From: Soehngenia longivitae
GTDB taxonomy: Bacteria > Bacillota > Clostridia > Tissierellales > Tissierellaceae
NCBI RefSeq assembly: GCF_004684055.1
Contig: NZ_SRIB01000004.1
Location: 1 to 64,000 of the forward strand
Length of the DNA: 64,000 nt
Direction: 5' to 3'
Part shown: piece after piece, positions 52,802 through 60,843 of the stretch
Layout of the letters: every line of letters begins with the position of its first letter
How positions within the stretch are numbered: the stretch's first letter is position 1
Made by a program: the position numbers and the translations under genes
Notes under the pieces: model-generated
The model's database searches: none
Told to the model about the DNA's origin: nothing
The model's input: the letters and a program-made list of their open reading frames with translations, nothing else

Positions 52802-52821
52802 GATTTTCCCTCGCTCATAAA

Positions 52822-54051
52822 TTATTCAGTGACACTTCTTAAGCAATTTTCTAATGGTACACTATTATTTAACAATTGACCCGTAGAAGTTATAGAGCCT
52901 ACTTTTAATATATTTTTAAGTCTTATTTCAACTGGACTCATTTTTAATTCACGTGCTAAAATATCCATTTGCTGCTCGTAGGCTACAGCAACTTGAGTTG
53001 CCCCAAAACCTCTCATTGCACCAGCATATGGGTTATTTGTATATACTGCATAACTATCTACCATAACATTTGGAACAATATATGGACCTGTTGCATGAAC
53101 TCCGGCCTTTCTTAAGACATTGTCTGCCCACGATGCGTAAGCTCCAGTATCTCCTATTATTTCAGCCTTAACAGCAGTCAGGTAGCCTTCCTTATCTACT
53201 CCTGTAGAATAATTCATAATCATAGCGTGTCTCTTGCTATGAGCCAAAAATGATTCTTCCCTAGAATAGACACATTTTATAACTCTATTCAATGTTTTAG
53301 CCGCTAAAGCTAGATGAACCTGAAGAGTTATATCTTCTCTCCCGCCAAAAGCCCCTCCAACATTTGAATTAATGATTCTAATATTTTCTATTGGTAGATT
53401 TAAGCAATAAGCAATCTCCTCTCTGTCATAATGAGGATATTGAGTTGCAACAATTACTGCTATATTACCATTTTCATCCAAATAGCCAATACCTGCTTCA
53501 GGTTGTAAAAAGGCATGATCTATACTATGAGTTTTATATGTGTTGGTTGCAACAAAATAGCTCTCTTCTAAAGCTCTTAAAGCATCCCCTTTTCTCAATT
53601 TAAAATGATATACAATATTGCTATCTCCATGAATTTTAATAGAATCTTCTTTCATAGCTTCAATCGGATCCAAAACTGGTTTCATAATTTCATATTGAAC
53701 TTTTATTTTTTCAATAGCTTCTTCGCAAATTTTTTCAGTTTCAGCTACTACAAATGCAATTGGATCACCTATTCTTCGAACTATGTCTTTGCAAAATACT
53801 AATTGATCTTTGTGAAGCACACCATGAGCATTGTTAGGGACATCATTATGAGTGAAAATTCTGATAACGCCAGGTAAATTTTGTGCCTCTCTCGTATCAA
53901 TATTGATCTTTGCAAAAGGATATATCGATCTTAAAGTTTTCCCATAAAGCATATTATCGACATAATAGTCTTGTGGATACATAGCTTTGCCAGTCACCTT
54001 TGCTAATGAGTCAATTCTATCTATACTATTCCCTATATGTTTTAGTTCCAT
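52822..54051 (-). CDS. Xanthine/nicotinate dehydrogenase-type molybdenum hydroxylase, large Mo subunit (NdhL-like)
   Basis: 409 residues equal to the N-terminal half of a Mo subunit. The aldehyde oxidase/xanthine dehydrogenase a/b hammerhead domain (about 10-120) leads to the first Mo-binding domain: DHAFLQPEAGIGYLDENG, NVGGAFGGREDITLQVHLALAA, YSREESFLAHSKRHA and NPYAGAMRGFGATQVA. It ends at a point where single-chain enzymes continue into the part encoded downstream. The start ATG at 54051 has GGGGGG upstream and overlaps the 2Fe-2S subunit gene by 26 bases. Confidence 0.9.
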   Translation of the reverse strand: MELKHIGNSIDRIDSLAKVTGKAMYPQDYYVDNMLYGKTLRSIYPFAKINIDTREAQNLPGVIRIFTHNDVPNNAHGVLHKDQLVFCKDIVRRIGDPIAFVVAETEKICEEAIEKIKVQYEIMKPVLDPIEAMKEDSIKIHGDSNIVYHFKLRKGDALRALEESYFVATNTYKTHSIDHAFLQPEAGIGYLDENGNIAVIVATQYPHYDREEIAYCLNLPIENIRIINSNVGGAFGGREDITLQVHLALAAKTLNRVIKCVYSREESFLAHSKRHAMIMNYSTGVDKEGYLTAVKAEIIGDTGAYASWADNVLRKAGVHATGPYIVPNVMVDSYAVYTNNPYAGAMRGFGATQVAVAYEQQMDILARELKMSPVEIRLKNILKVGSITSTGQLLNNSVPLENCLRSVTE

Positions 54052-54511
54052 TTAAGTACCCCCCTGCAAGTTCAATAGCTTCTACTATCTTCTCATAGCC
54101 TGTACATCTGCAAAGATTCCCCGAAATACCCATGCGTATTTCTTCACGTGAAGGATTTGGGTTTTTATCTAAAATAGCTTTTGCAGCTAATATCATTCCA
54201 GGCGTGCAGTAACCACATTGAACTGCACCTGCTTCAATAAATGCTTTTTGAATGTAATTTATGTTATCTCCTTCACTTAAGCCTTCTATTGTTACAACCT
54301 TACTATCATTTACTTGAAATGCCATTATTAAGCATGAATTTACTAGCTTCCCATCTAGAATTACAGAACATGCTCCACATTCTCCTTCACTGCATCCTTC
54401 TTTGACGCCTGTTAATCTTAATTCATCTCTTAATAAATCAATGAGTCTTTTTTCTTCGTCTATTTCAATTTCATAATCTGTATTATTTACATTTATTTTT
54501 AAATTAATCAT
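54026..54511 (-). CDS. [2Fe-2S] subunit of the molybdenum hydroxylase (NdhS-like)
   Basis: 161-residue small subunit with two [2Fe-2S] clusters. The plant-ferredoxin type Cys set CSEGECGACSVILDGKLVNSC and the C-terminal set CGYCTPGM...CRCTGYEKIVEAI are complete. It passes electrons from the Mo centre to the FAD subunit. It begins one base after the FAD subunit stop and overlaps the large Mo subunit gene. Confidence 0.95.
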   Translation of the reverse strand: MINLKINVNNTDYEIEIDEEKRLIDLLRDELRLTGVKEGCSEGECGACSVILDGKLVNSCLIMAFQVNDSKVVTIEGLSEGDNINYIQKAFIEAGAVQCGYCTPGMILAAKAILDKNPNPSREEIRMGISGNLCRCTGYEKIVEAIELAGGYLNGTKTYRE

Positions 54512-54512
54512 C

Positions 54513-55361
54513 TTAGCACCTCTTAAAGTATTGAATTGACTCTTCTAAACAAGATCTTAACACATATTCAATAGCAGATAATTTATAATTTAATGAACTT
54601 CTTCCCTTGAGCCTCTCTGATATAATTTCTTTCATTGTTTCAATGCTTAACTGAATAATATTTTCATTCAAAGGCTGAGAAATAATTTTAGACTCAACTT
54701 CATACTCTCTCATTGGGTATTTCCCAATTGCCCCACTTGCAACAAAAATCTTTTCTATTTCAAAATTTTCATTCAAAGTTATATTTGTTGATATAGATAA
54801 TTTTGATATTGCTAGTGATTTTCTATATCCTAATTTTTCAAAGCTCAGATAAGAATTTAAAGGAATTTCTTTAAATTTAATATACGTTATTATTCCATGG
54901 TATAGCCCTTCACCTATAAAATCATAAAAATCAGTCATTGATACTTCTTTTTCAAAATCACCTGTTGAAATACCTACTTTAGCATCAAGAGCCAATAAGA
55001 CTGGAGCAGAGTCAGCTGATGTGGATGCATTTGCAAGATTTCCCCCTATAGTTCCTCTATTTCTTATTTGAGGAGAACCTATTTGATTTAAAGCATTAAC
55101 AAATCCTTTTAAATTATCAGGAAATTTAAAGTTTAATATATCTGAAAAAGGTACTGCACTGCCAATTATATATTCATCATTAACTTTTTCAATTTTTTTT
55201 AGTTCTTCTATTGATGAAATGTCAACTAAATAGTCAACATCACTATTATGGTTTCTTAATTCAATAATAAGGTCAGTTCCCCCAGATATTATTTTCGATT
55301 TAGGTGCTGATTTTAATATCTCTAATGTTTCTTCTACAGAATTAGATTTATAAACTTTCAA
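54513..55361 (-). CDS. FAD-binding subunit of the molybdenum hydroxylase (NdhF-like)
   Basis: 282-residue FAD subunit of the CO dehydrogenase/xanthine dehydrogenase medium-subunit type. SGGTDLIIELRNHNSDVDYLVDIS and GSPQIRNRGTIGGNLANASTSADSAPVLLAL are FAD-binding signatures; the C-terminal CO_deh_flav_C domain follows. I start it at TTG 55361, eight bases after AGAGGAG; a GTG at 55370 overlaps that sequence. Order F-S-L-M on the transcript matches ndhFSLM of E. barkeri. Confidence 0.93.
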   Translation of the reverse strand: MKVYKSNSVEETLEILKSAPKSKIISGGTDLIIELRNHNSDVDYLVDISSIEELKKIEKVNDEYIIGSAVPFSDILNFKFPDNLKGFVNALNQIGSPQIRNRGTIGGNLANASTSADSAPVLLALDAKVGISTGDFEKEVSMTDFYDFIGEGLYHGIITYIKFKEIPLNSYLSFEKLGYRKSLAISKLSISTNITLNENFEIEKIFVASGAIGKYPMREYEVESKIISQPLNENIIQLSIETMKEIISERLKGRSSLNYKLSAIEYVLRSCLEESIQYFKRC

Positions 55362-55385
55362 GGTATTCACTCCTCTTGTTCTTTT

Positions 55386-55421
55386 ATTAAAAGCTGCTTC
55401 AAAATTGAAGCAGCTTTTAAT
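55386..55421 (-). terminator. Hairpin between the permease and the hydroxylase genes
   Basis: 17-bp perfect arms (ATTAAAAGCTGCTTCAA and complement) with two central bases, beginning 11 bases after the permease stop. The transcript continues TTTTAAT. Only about 25 bases separate it from the FAD subunit start, and no -10/-35 pair fits there. It may therefore be a partial terminator within one operon. Confidence 0.75.
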
Positions 55422-55431
55422 ATGCCAATTG

Positions 55432-56733
55432 TCAAATTACTTCTTTTAGTATAAATAATATTGCCAAAATCCACATAACAACAGATACTTCTTTGTATCT
55501 GCCAGTTAATGTCTTAATTAGAACATATGAAACCATCCCAAAAACTATTCCCTGTGCTATGCTATATGCAAATGGCATCATAACTATAGTTAAGAATGCT
55601 GGTACAGCCTCAGTATAATCATGAAAATCAATTTCTCCAACTTGACTCATCATAGCTAAACCTACAAGTATCAATGCAGGAGCAGTAGCTTGCGAAGGTA
55701 TTATGCTAAAAATCGGTGAGAAAAATAATGCTACTAAAAACATTAAACCTACTGTTAAAGACGTCAACCCTGTTCTTCCACCTTCTGATACTCCAGAGGC
55801 AGATTCCACATATGTTGTTACAGTACTTGTACCTAGGCAAGCTCCAACAGTTGTGCCTATAGCATCAGCGAGTAAAGCTTCACTAGCTTTTGGCAATTTA
55901 CCATCTTCATCTAATAACTTCGCTTTTTGTGAAACGCCTATCAATGTACCTACGGTATCAAATATGTCTACAAATAAGAATGTGAATACTACTATCAACA
56001 TATCAAAAGTTAAAATATTGTTCCATTCAAACTTAAATGCAACTGGTACTAAGGAAGGTGGTAATTCTAGGATACCTGTTGGTAGTTTAGCCACTCCCAT
56101 GAATATACCAATAACTGTGGTCAATAGTATACCAATTAGCAAGGAACCTTTGACTTTTCTATATGACAATACAGCCATTATAATAATTCCTATGATCGAC
56201 AATACTGCACCCTTAGACGACAAGTCCCCTAACCCTATAATTGTGCCACCGTTAGCTGTAACTATTCCTGCATTGACAAAACCTATTAGTGCAATAAACA
56301 GTCCTATTCCTACTGAAACTGCCTTTTTCAAATTCATTGGAATAGCATTGAAAATTGCTTCCCTGACTTTAAACAATGACAGGATGATAAAAATTATACC
56401 TTCAATAAAAACAGCTGTTAAAGCAAATTGCCATGATTTTCCCATCTGAAAAACCACTGTATAAGTAAAAAAAGCATTCAGACCCATCCCTGGTGCCAAA
56501 GCAAACGGATAATTAGATAATAGGGCCATTGCAATACATGCTATTAATGATGATAAAGCTGTTGCAGTGAAAACTCCACCCCAATCCATTCCAGCTTCAG
56601 AAAGGATACTAGGGTTAACTATTAAAATATAAGCCATCGTCATGAAAGTAGTTAAGCCAGCAATAAGTTCAGTTTTTACATCGGTGCCATTTTCTTTTAA
56701 TTTAAATCTCTTCTCAAGAAAACTATTTTCCAT
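55432..56733 (-). CDS. AzgA/PbuG-type purine permease (NCS2)
   Basis: 433-residue transporter of the AzgA-like branch of NCS2, which carries adenine, guanine and hypoxanthine with protons. Conserved segments: TELIAGLTTFMTMAYILIVNP, FALAPGMGLNAFFTYTVVFQMG, FTFLFVDIFDTVGTLIGVSQKA, GTTVGACLGTSTVTTYVESASGVSEGGRTGLTS, and 12-14 helices. The ATG at 56733 has GGGGGAG five bases upstream. It follows the second adenine-deaminase paralogue. An additional AAAGGAGG sits about 40 bases further upstream, with no ATG after it. No purine riboswitch fits the 67-base gap. Confidence 0.93.
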   Translation of the reverse strand: MENSFLEKRFKLKENGTDVKTELIAGLTTFMTMAYILIVNPSILSEAGMDWGGVFTATALSSLIACIAMALLSNYPFALAPGMGLNAFFTYTVVFQMGKSWQFALTAVFIEGIIFIILSLFKVREAIFNAIPMNLKKAVSVGIGLFIALIGFVNAGIVTANGGTIIGLGDLSSKGAVLSIIGIIIMAVLSYRKVKGSLLIGILLTTVIGIFMGVAKLPTGILELPPSLVPVAFKFEWNNILTFDMLIVVFTFLFVDIFDTVGTLIGVSQKAKLLDEDGKLPKASEALLADAIGTTVGACLGTSTVTTYVESASGVSEGGRTGLTSLTVGLMFLVALFFSPIFSIIPSQATAPALILVGLAMMSQVGEIDFHDYTEAVPAFLTIVMMPFAYSIAQGIVFGMVSYVLIKTLTGRYKEVSVVMWILAILFILKEVI

Positions 56734-56806
56734 GTGCACTCCCCCTCTATAATAATAAATTAATAATAAATTTCCTCCTTTCGTACTTATTTGAATATAT
56801 TAAAAT

Positions 56807-58627
56807 TTATTCAGCAATAGGAGATAGAACTTTAAAATTGTTTACATCAATTAGCCCTTTATCTGTAATTTTCCATTCTGGCGAGGTGGATAATGCTAAG
56901 AAAGATAAATGCATAAATGGAGAATGTACAATGCAATGCAATTGTTCGCTGACAATCTTTTCTATTTCATAAATCTTTTCACTAACTTGATGTCCATTTA
57001 ATTCATCAGTGATTAATCCACCAACTGGCAATCTTAGTTGTGAAATAATTCTTCCATTTTGAGATGCTGCTAAACCGCCGCCCATGTCTATAACGGCATT
57101 TATAGCAGTAGCCATATCTTTTAAGTTTGTTCCAACTACTATTAGGTTATGAGTATCATGTGCGACAGATTCTGCTATAGCTCCATTTTTCAATCCGAAA
57201 CCCGTGACATATGCTTTCCCAATGTTATTATTTCTACCATATCTTTCTATACAGGCAATTTCAAGTATATCGTTGTTCATGTCTGGCAATAAAATACCAT
57301 TCTTTGCATTGATTATTGGCTCGTACTTCCCTGTAAGATTTTGATCAGGTATCAATTTTATACATCTTACCTTCTTTTGACTTTCCTCAGTACGTATCTC
57401 TAAATCTTTTTCACTTATATGATTTCTTTTAACTGAGTTCTTAACACTATCAGGGTAAGTATAGGATGGAATGTTTATTATCATTTTTCCATTGATAGCA
57501 ACTAATTTGCCATCAATAAAACAAGCTGATACATTCATATTGTTTAAATCATCAATTACTGCGATATCTGCATGTTTCCCAGGAGCTAAACACCCGACTT
57601 CTGAAAGTCCAAAATATGTAGCGGGATTTATGGTAGCCATTTGTATAGCTTCTACTGGGCTTACTCCCTCTGATATTGTACGACGAATTATTTCATTCAT
57701 ATGACCTAGTGTTTCTAAATCATTTGCTAACATATCATCTGTAGCAAGTATACATCTTCTAGAATCCATATTTTCTTCAGTTACAGCCTTTATACATTCA
57801 CTCATGTTTTTCTGAGTTGATCCTTCTCTCATGAAGAGATATACTCCCTGTCTCAATTTCTCAACTGCTTCTTCTTTTGTTGTTGTTTCATGGCATGAAC
57901 ATTTTCCACCAGTAGCTAAAATATGAGCAGCTAATTCATTTCCAAATAATTCTGGAGCATTCCCATCAACAACCATGTTTTTAGACTTTGCATACATAGT
58001 TGATGACAACAAATCATCTATTATTTCAGGTGTGTTATTAAAAACATGTCTAGCATTGCTAAACCCTTGTAGTTCTCCAATTCCAATTATATGTTTATAA
58101 TTTAGTAAATCTTCCATGTCTTTAGAATTTATATCGCATCCAGCCGTCTCTAGGCTTGGACTATCTGGAGTTAAAGCAGGTACTACCAAAAAAACTTTAT
58201 TTGGTACATTATCTATTTCGTCAGCCATAGCTTTTATACCTACTGGGCCTAACGCATTACCAATTTCATGAGGATCAGCTACAAGAGTTGTTGTCCCCGA
58301 TGGAATAGACAATCTTGAAAACTCAGTAATTGTAAGCATACTAGATTCAAAATGCATATGAGAATCTATAAACCCTGGTGATAAATACTTATCTTTAACA
58401 TCTACTTTTACTGTATTTGGCCCAATAAGGCTACTACAATCACCTACTAACAAAATATATTTGCCTTTTATTGCTATATCTGCTTTATAAATCTCTTTAG
58501 TTATAACATTAATTACATTGCCATTTAATAAAACTAAATCAGCAAAATTTTTACCCATCAAAACATCTATCATTTTTCTGTATTCTAATGATTTTTTTAA
58601 ATAGTCTGTATACACTCGGTTCACCAC
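56807..58627 (-). CDS. Adenine deaminase-family amidohydrolase, diverged paralogue
   Basis: 606-residue member of the adenine deaminase family, longer at the N-terminus than the copy at 50100 (extra helix YTDYLKKSLEYRKMIDVLMGK). Motifs DSHMHFESSMLT, VADPHEIGNA, GIGELQGF, CSCHETTTKEE and LATDDMLANDL are kept. The segment that is DGHCPG in the other copy reads DGNAPE, so a conserved His (expected metal ligand on strand 5) is Asn and the Pro-Gly is changed. This points to a changed substrate. Being next to shell genes, it may act on 4-aminoimidazole (inference). GTG at 58615 is an alternative start. Confidence 0.88.
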   Translation of the reverse strand: MVNRVYTDYLKKSLEYRKMIDVLMGKNFADLVLLNGNVINVITKEIYKADIAIKGKYILLVGDCSSLIGPNTVKVDVKDKYLSPGFIDSHMHFESSMLTITEFSRLSIPSGTTTLVADPHEIGNALGPVGIKAMADEIDNVPNKVFLVVPALTPDSPSLETAGCDINSKDMEDLLNYKHIIGIGELQGFSNARHVFNNTPEIIDDLLSSTMYAKSKNMVVDGNAPELFGNELAAHILATGGKCSCHETTTKEEAVEKLRQGVYLFMREGSTQKNMSECIKAVTEENMDSRRCILATDDMLANDLETLGHMNEIIRRTISEGVSPVEAIQMATINPATYFGLSEVGCLAPGKHADIAVIDDLNNMNVSACFIDGKLVAINGKMIINIPSYTYPDSVKNSVKRNHISEKDLEIRTEESQKKVRCIKLIPDQNLTGKYEPIINAKNGILLPDMNNDILEIACIERYGRNNNIGKAYVTGFGLKNGAIAESVAHDTHNLIVVGTNLKDMATAINAVIDMGGGLAASQNGRIISQLRLPVGGLITDELNGHQVSEKIYEIEKIVSEQLHCIVHSPFMHLSFLALSTSPEWKITDKGLIDVNNFKVLSPIAE

Positions 58628-58640
58628 CTAATGATTTTAA

Positions 58641-58904
58641 TCACTTTGATATTTCATCTACAATTCCAACAATAGCAGCATCTATTGGTGAATCCGTTTT
58701 TCTAGCTGCAATTCTGCTTGCTGTACCTTTTACATAAATAACCAATTCTTCAATTCCCGCCCCTACAGTATCTACAGCTATAATAGCTTCCCCTATTGGT
58801 TCTAAATCAATATTTAGAGGCTGAGTTAACATCAACTTAGTTCCTATTAATTTTTCATCTTTCCTAGTAGCTACTACAGTTCCTACTACTTTCCCTAAAT
58901 TCAT
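58641..58904 (-). CDS. Microcompartment vertex protein (BMC-P, EutN/CcmL family)
   Basis: 87-residue pentameric shell protein that caps the vertices of bacterial microcompartments. The sequence NLGKVVGTVVATRKDEKLIGTKLMLTQPL, AVDTVGAGIEELVIYVKGTASR and PIDAAIVGIVDEI shows the family's beta-barrel pattern and the GxG near the pore. It overlaps the flavoprotein gene by four bases. It is the only BMC-P in the window, and one is enough to close a shell. Confidence 0.96.
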   Translation of the reverse strand: MNLGKVVGTVVATRKDEKLIGTKLMLTQPLNIDLEPIGEAIIAVDTVGAGIEELVIYVKGTASRIAARKTDSPIDAAIVGIVDEISK

Positions 58905-59647
58905 TTTTTAGCCTCCAGATCAAAAACAATTTTAATGTTTTTTTCCCTTATTTTATCTTTAGCAAGAGGAGTTATAATGCTTCCATATGGCAAATGCAAC
59001 TCTTCTCCTTTATTTATTCCATCAACATCTTTATCGGTTAACACTATCTTTGATTGAATGTCATTTACTAATATTTTGTTTTTTGAATTTTTAAAATTAT
59101 ACGTAGGATACTCAATCTCAACTGCTCCCATGGTTATTATCTCTTTTATTTTCTCTACAACTTGGTTACTCATAACTTTATTTTTGGTTTCATGTGACAT
59201 AAACTTCCTGCAATTCTCAAAATCTATATAAACAGGTTTATTAAAATAAAGAGCAGCCCATATAACATTTGAAATATATGTATCTATATTTCCAGATACC
59301 ACTTTTGATAGTGTGTTTATAGTTATGTTTGGGCAAATCAATAAATCAAATAGTTTTATATTTTCATTAAGATCAAATAAACTTTCTTCAGTAAAAACAT
59401 ATTTTGGCTTTAGTATTTGACTTATAGACCCTTTGTCGAAGATTTTTGAGGCAGTGAAAGAATATCCCAAAATAAAGTTATATTCTTTTGAAAAATGGGA
59501 GTATATATTAGAAAGTTTTCTTTCTAAATTAGCATCAGCTCCATTTATAGCAACCAATATATTTTTAGTTAATCCATTAGGTTGTTCAGTACTTAGTTTA
59601 TAACCTATTTGATTTAAAATATTTGAGACCAAATTGTCTTTTGGCAT
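58901..59647 (-). CDS. Flavoprotein-like protein of the microcompartment locus
   Basis: 248 residues. A Flavoprotein (UbiX/Coenzyme A decarboxylase-like) fold is suggested by ILVAINGADANLERKL, FDLLICPNITINTLSKVVSGNIDTYISNVIWAALYFNKPVYID. The C-terminal block LTDKDVDGINKGEELHLPYGSIITPLAKDKIREKNIKIVF matches a short motif found in several BMC-locus proteins. The first residues PKDNLVSNILNQIGYKL form a possible amphipathic helix, followed by a polar linker, like an encapsulation peptide. The function is unknown; a flavin-handling cargo is inferred. Confidence 0.7.
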   Translation of the reverse strand: MPKDNLVSNILNQIGYKLSTEQPNGLTKNILVAINGADANLERKLSNIYSHFSKEYNFILGYSFTASKIFDKGSISQILKPKYVFTEESLFDLNENIKLFDLLICPNITINTLSKVVSGNIDTYISNVIWAALYFNKPVYIDFENCRKFMSHETKNKVMSNQVVEKIKEIITMGAVEIEYPTYNFKNSKNKILVNDIQSKIVLTDKDVDGINKGEELHLPYGSIITPLAKDKIREKNIKIVFDLEAKK

Positions 59648-59664
59648 CTAAAACACTCCAATGG

Positions 59665-59943
59665 TTACTCGTATTTTGATAAAATGACTCTTTCTACCTC
59701 TGCATGTGGTCTTGGTATTACATGAACGGAATGTAACTCACCAACTGCTCTTGCTGCTTCTGCTCCAGCATCTACTGCTGCTTTAACAGCACCTACATCT
59801 CCTCTTACCATTACTGTAACTAATCCAAATCCAATCTTATCATATCCTACTATTGTTACATTTGCTGCTTTAACCATAGCATCTGCAGCTTCAATTGCTC
59901 CTACTAACCCTTTTGTTTCTACCATACCTAGTGCTTGACTCAT
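59665..59943 (-). CDS. Microcompartment hexameric shell protein (BMC-H), copy 1
   Basis: 92-residue BMC-H protein. It follows EutM-type sequence closely: [30 protein letters not shown], the pore-side [25 protein letters not shown], and the interface [12 protein letters not shown]. The pore loop is GFG, where GSG or GGG is usual, so a Phe may narrow the pore or make it hydrophobic. It follows copy 2 with no gap (start codon adjacent to the previous stop). Confidence 0.97.
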   Translation of the reverse strand: MSQALGMVETKGLVGAIEAADAMVKAANVTIVGYDKIGFGLVTVMVRGDVGAVKAAVDAGAEAARAVGELHSVHVIPRPHAEVERVILSKYE

Positions 59944-60309
59944 TTATTTTTCCTCCTTTTTAATATCTTTTTTTTCAGGTTTATTATTTTTACCCTCTAA
60001 TAAACTATCCTCAGTTATAGATATTTTGAATTTCTCTATCAATTTATCTACTTCTTCATGAGGTCTAGGAATTACATTGCTTGAAATAACTCTGCCAACT
60101 TTGTTCCCAGCCTCAACACCAGCTTCAACAGCAGCTTTTACAGCTGACACTTCACCTGCTATTTGGATATTTACTCCAACACCTTGTGCTACTCCTATTA
60201 TTTTCTCAAATCCAATCAATGTAACATCAGCAGCTTTACACGAAGCGTCTAAAGCAGCTATTGCAGTTCCAAGTCCCAATGTTTCAATATGTCCTAGGGC
60301 ATTTTCCAT
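59944..60309 (-). CDS. Microcompartment hexameric shell protein (BMC-H), copy 2 with enlarged pore loop and tail
   Basis: 121-residue BMC-H. The core NALGHIETLGLGTAIAALDASCKAADVTLIGFEKI and SSNVIPRPHEEVDKLI are typical. The pore segment KIIGVAQGVGVNIQIAGEV is about four residues longer than in copies 1 and 3, and Cys replaces a common residue in DASCKAAD. A Lys/Glu-rich C-terminal tail (about 25 residues: GKNNKPEKKDIKKEEK at the end) extends beyond the fold. It may form a different pore, and the tail may recruit cargo or face the cytoplasm. Confidence 0.95.
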   Translation of the reverse strand: MENALGHIETLGLGTAIAALDASCKAADVTLIGFEKIIGVAQGVGVNIQIAGEVSAVKAAVEAGVEAGNKVGRVISSNVIPRPHEEVDKLIEKFKISITEDSLLEGKNNKPEKKDIKKEEK

Positions 60310-60311
60310 TA

Positions 60312-60551
60312 TTATTCCTCCCTAACTTGTTTATCAGCCAATTGTTCTAATGTAATAGTTTCTGATAAAACGCTTTCTGATTCTTCATTCACTTTAAATT
60401 GCTTTGTGTTGCCTTTAATTAAATCTCTTATTATTTTTTCATCTTTAGCTTCTAGAAAATCAGTATTTCTTATGCTTTCTGATGGACTTTTGTCTATCAA
60501 ATTATCTTTTGTCATATTGCTCATGATGACTCTCGCTAATGGATTTACCAC
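60312..60551 (-). CDS. Small microcompartment-locus protein of unknown function
   Basis: 79 residues, not recognised. It lies between BMC-H copies 3 and 2 with gaps of 12 and 2 bases, so it is certainly in the shell operon. The N-terminus NPLARVIMSNMTKDNLID and the middle LEAKDEKIIRDLIKG are both possible amphipathic helices, separated by polar Ser/Asn linkers; the C-terminus is acidic. It could be a cargo linker, an encapsulation adaptor or a shell-associated regulator. GTG 60551 is the likely start; ATG 60524 with GAGAG upstream is an alternative. Confidence 0.65.
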   Translation of the reverse strand: MVNPLARVIMSNMTKDNLIDKSPSESIRNTDFLEAKDEKIIRDLIKGNTKQFKVNEESESVLSETITLEQLADKQVREE

Positions 60552-60563
60552 CTATCTCACCGC

Positions 60564-60827
60564 CTATATAATCTTTCCTACTTCGTCGTGTGGTCTTGGA
60601 ATCACATTTACAGATATTATCTCAGCAATCTTTTGCGCATGCTCTTTCCCGCTTTCTACAGATGCGATTACTGCACCTACGTCACCAGTTACTGTAACGC
60701 ATACTATCCCAGAACCAACAATTTGAAAATCTGCTAAATTTACGTTAGCTGCCTTTAACATTGCATCAGCAGCTTCAATCGCTCCGACTAAGGATTTAAC
60801 TTCAACTATCCCCATGGCTTGTAACAT
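60564..60827 (-). CDS. Microcompartment hexameric shell protein (BMC-H), copy 3
   Basis: 87-residue canonical [33 protein letters not shown], a GSG pore loop in IVGSGIVCVTVTGDVGAV, and SVNVIPRPHDEVGKII. It is probably the major facet tile. It has AGAAGGTGAT before its ATG, 15 bases after the UbiD stop. It is the first shell gene on the transcript, following the enzyme genes. Confidence 0.97.
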   Translation of the reverse strand: MLQAMGIVEVKSLVGAIEAADAMLKAANVNLADFQIVGSGIVCVTVTGDVGAVIASVESGKEHAQKIAEIISVNVIPRPHDEVGKII

Positions 60828-60843
60828 TTAATCACCTTCTTAT

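Noticed and set aside
52802-52821. Frameshift or sequencing error splitting one Mo subunit gene
   Set aside because: The second part has its own good Shine-Dalgarno and ATG, and the split sizes match the NdhL/NdhM subunits of nicotinate dehydrogenase. A frameshift cannot be fully excluded.
55703-56449. 248-codon open frame on the plus strand
   Set aside because: Antisense to the AzgA-type permease, which has clear family motifs; no start signal.
56740-56806. Purine riboswitch ahead of the permease gene
   Set aside because: The gap is only 67 bases, AT-rich, and lacks the paired loops and conserved core needed for a purine aptamer plus expression platform.
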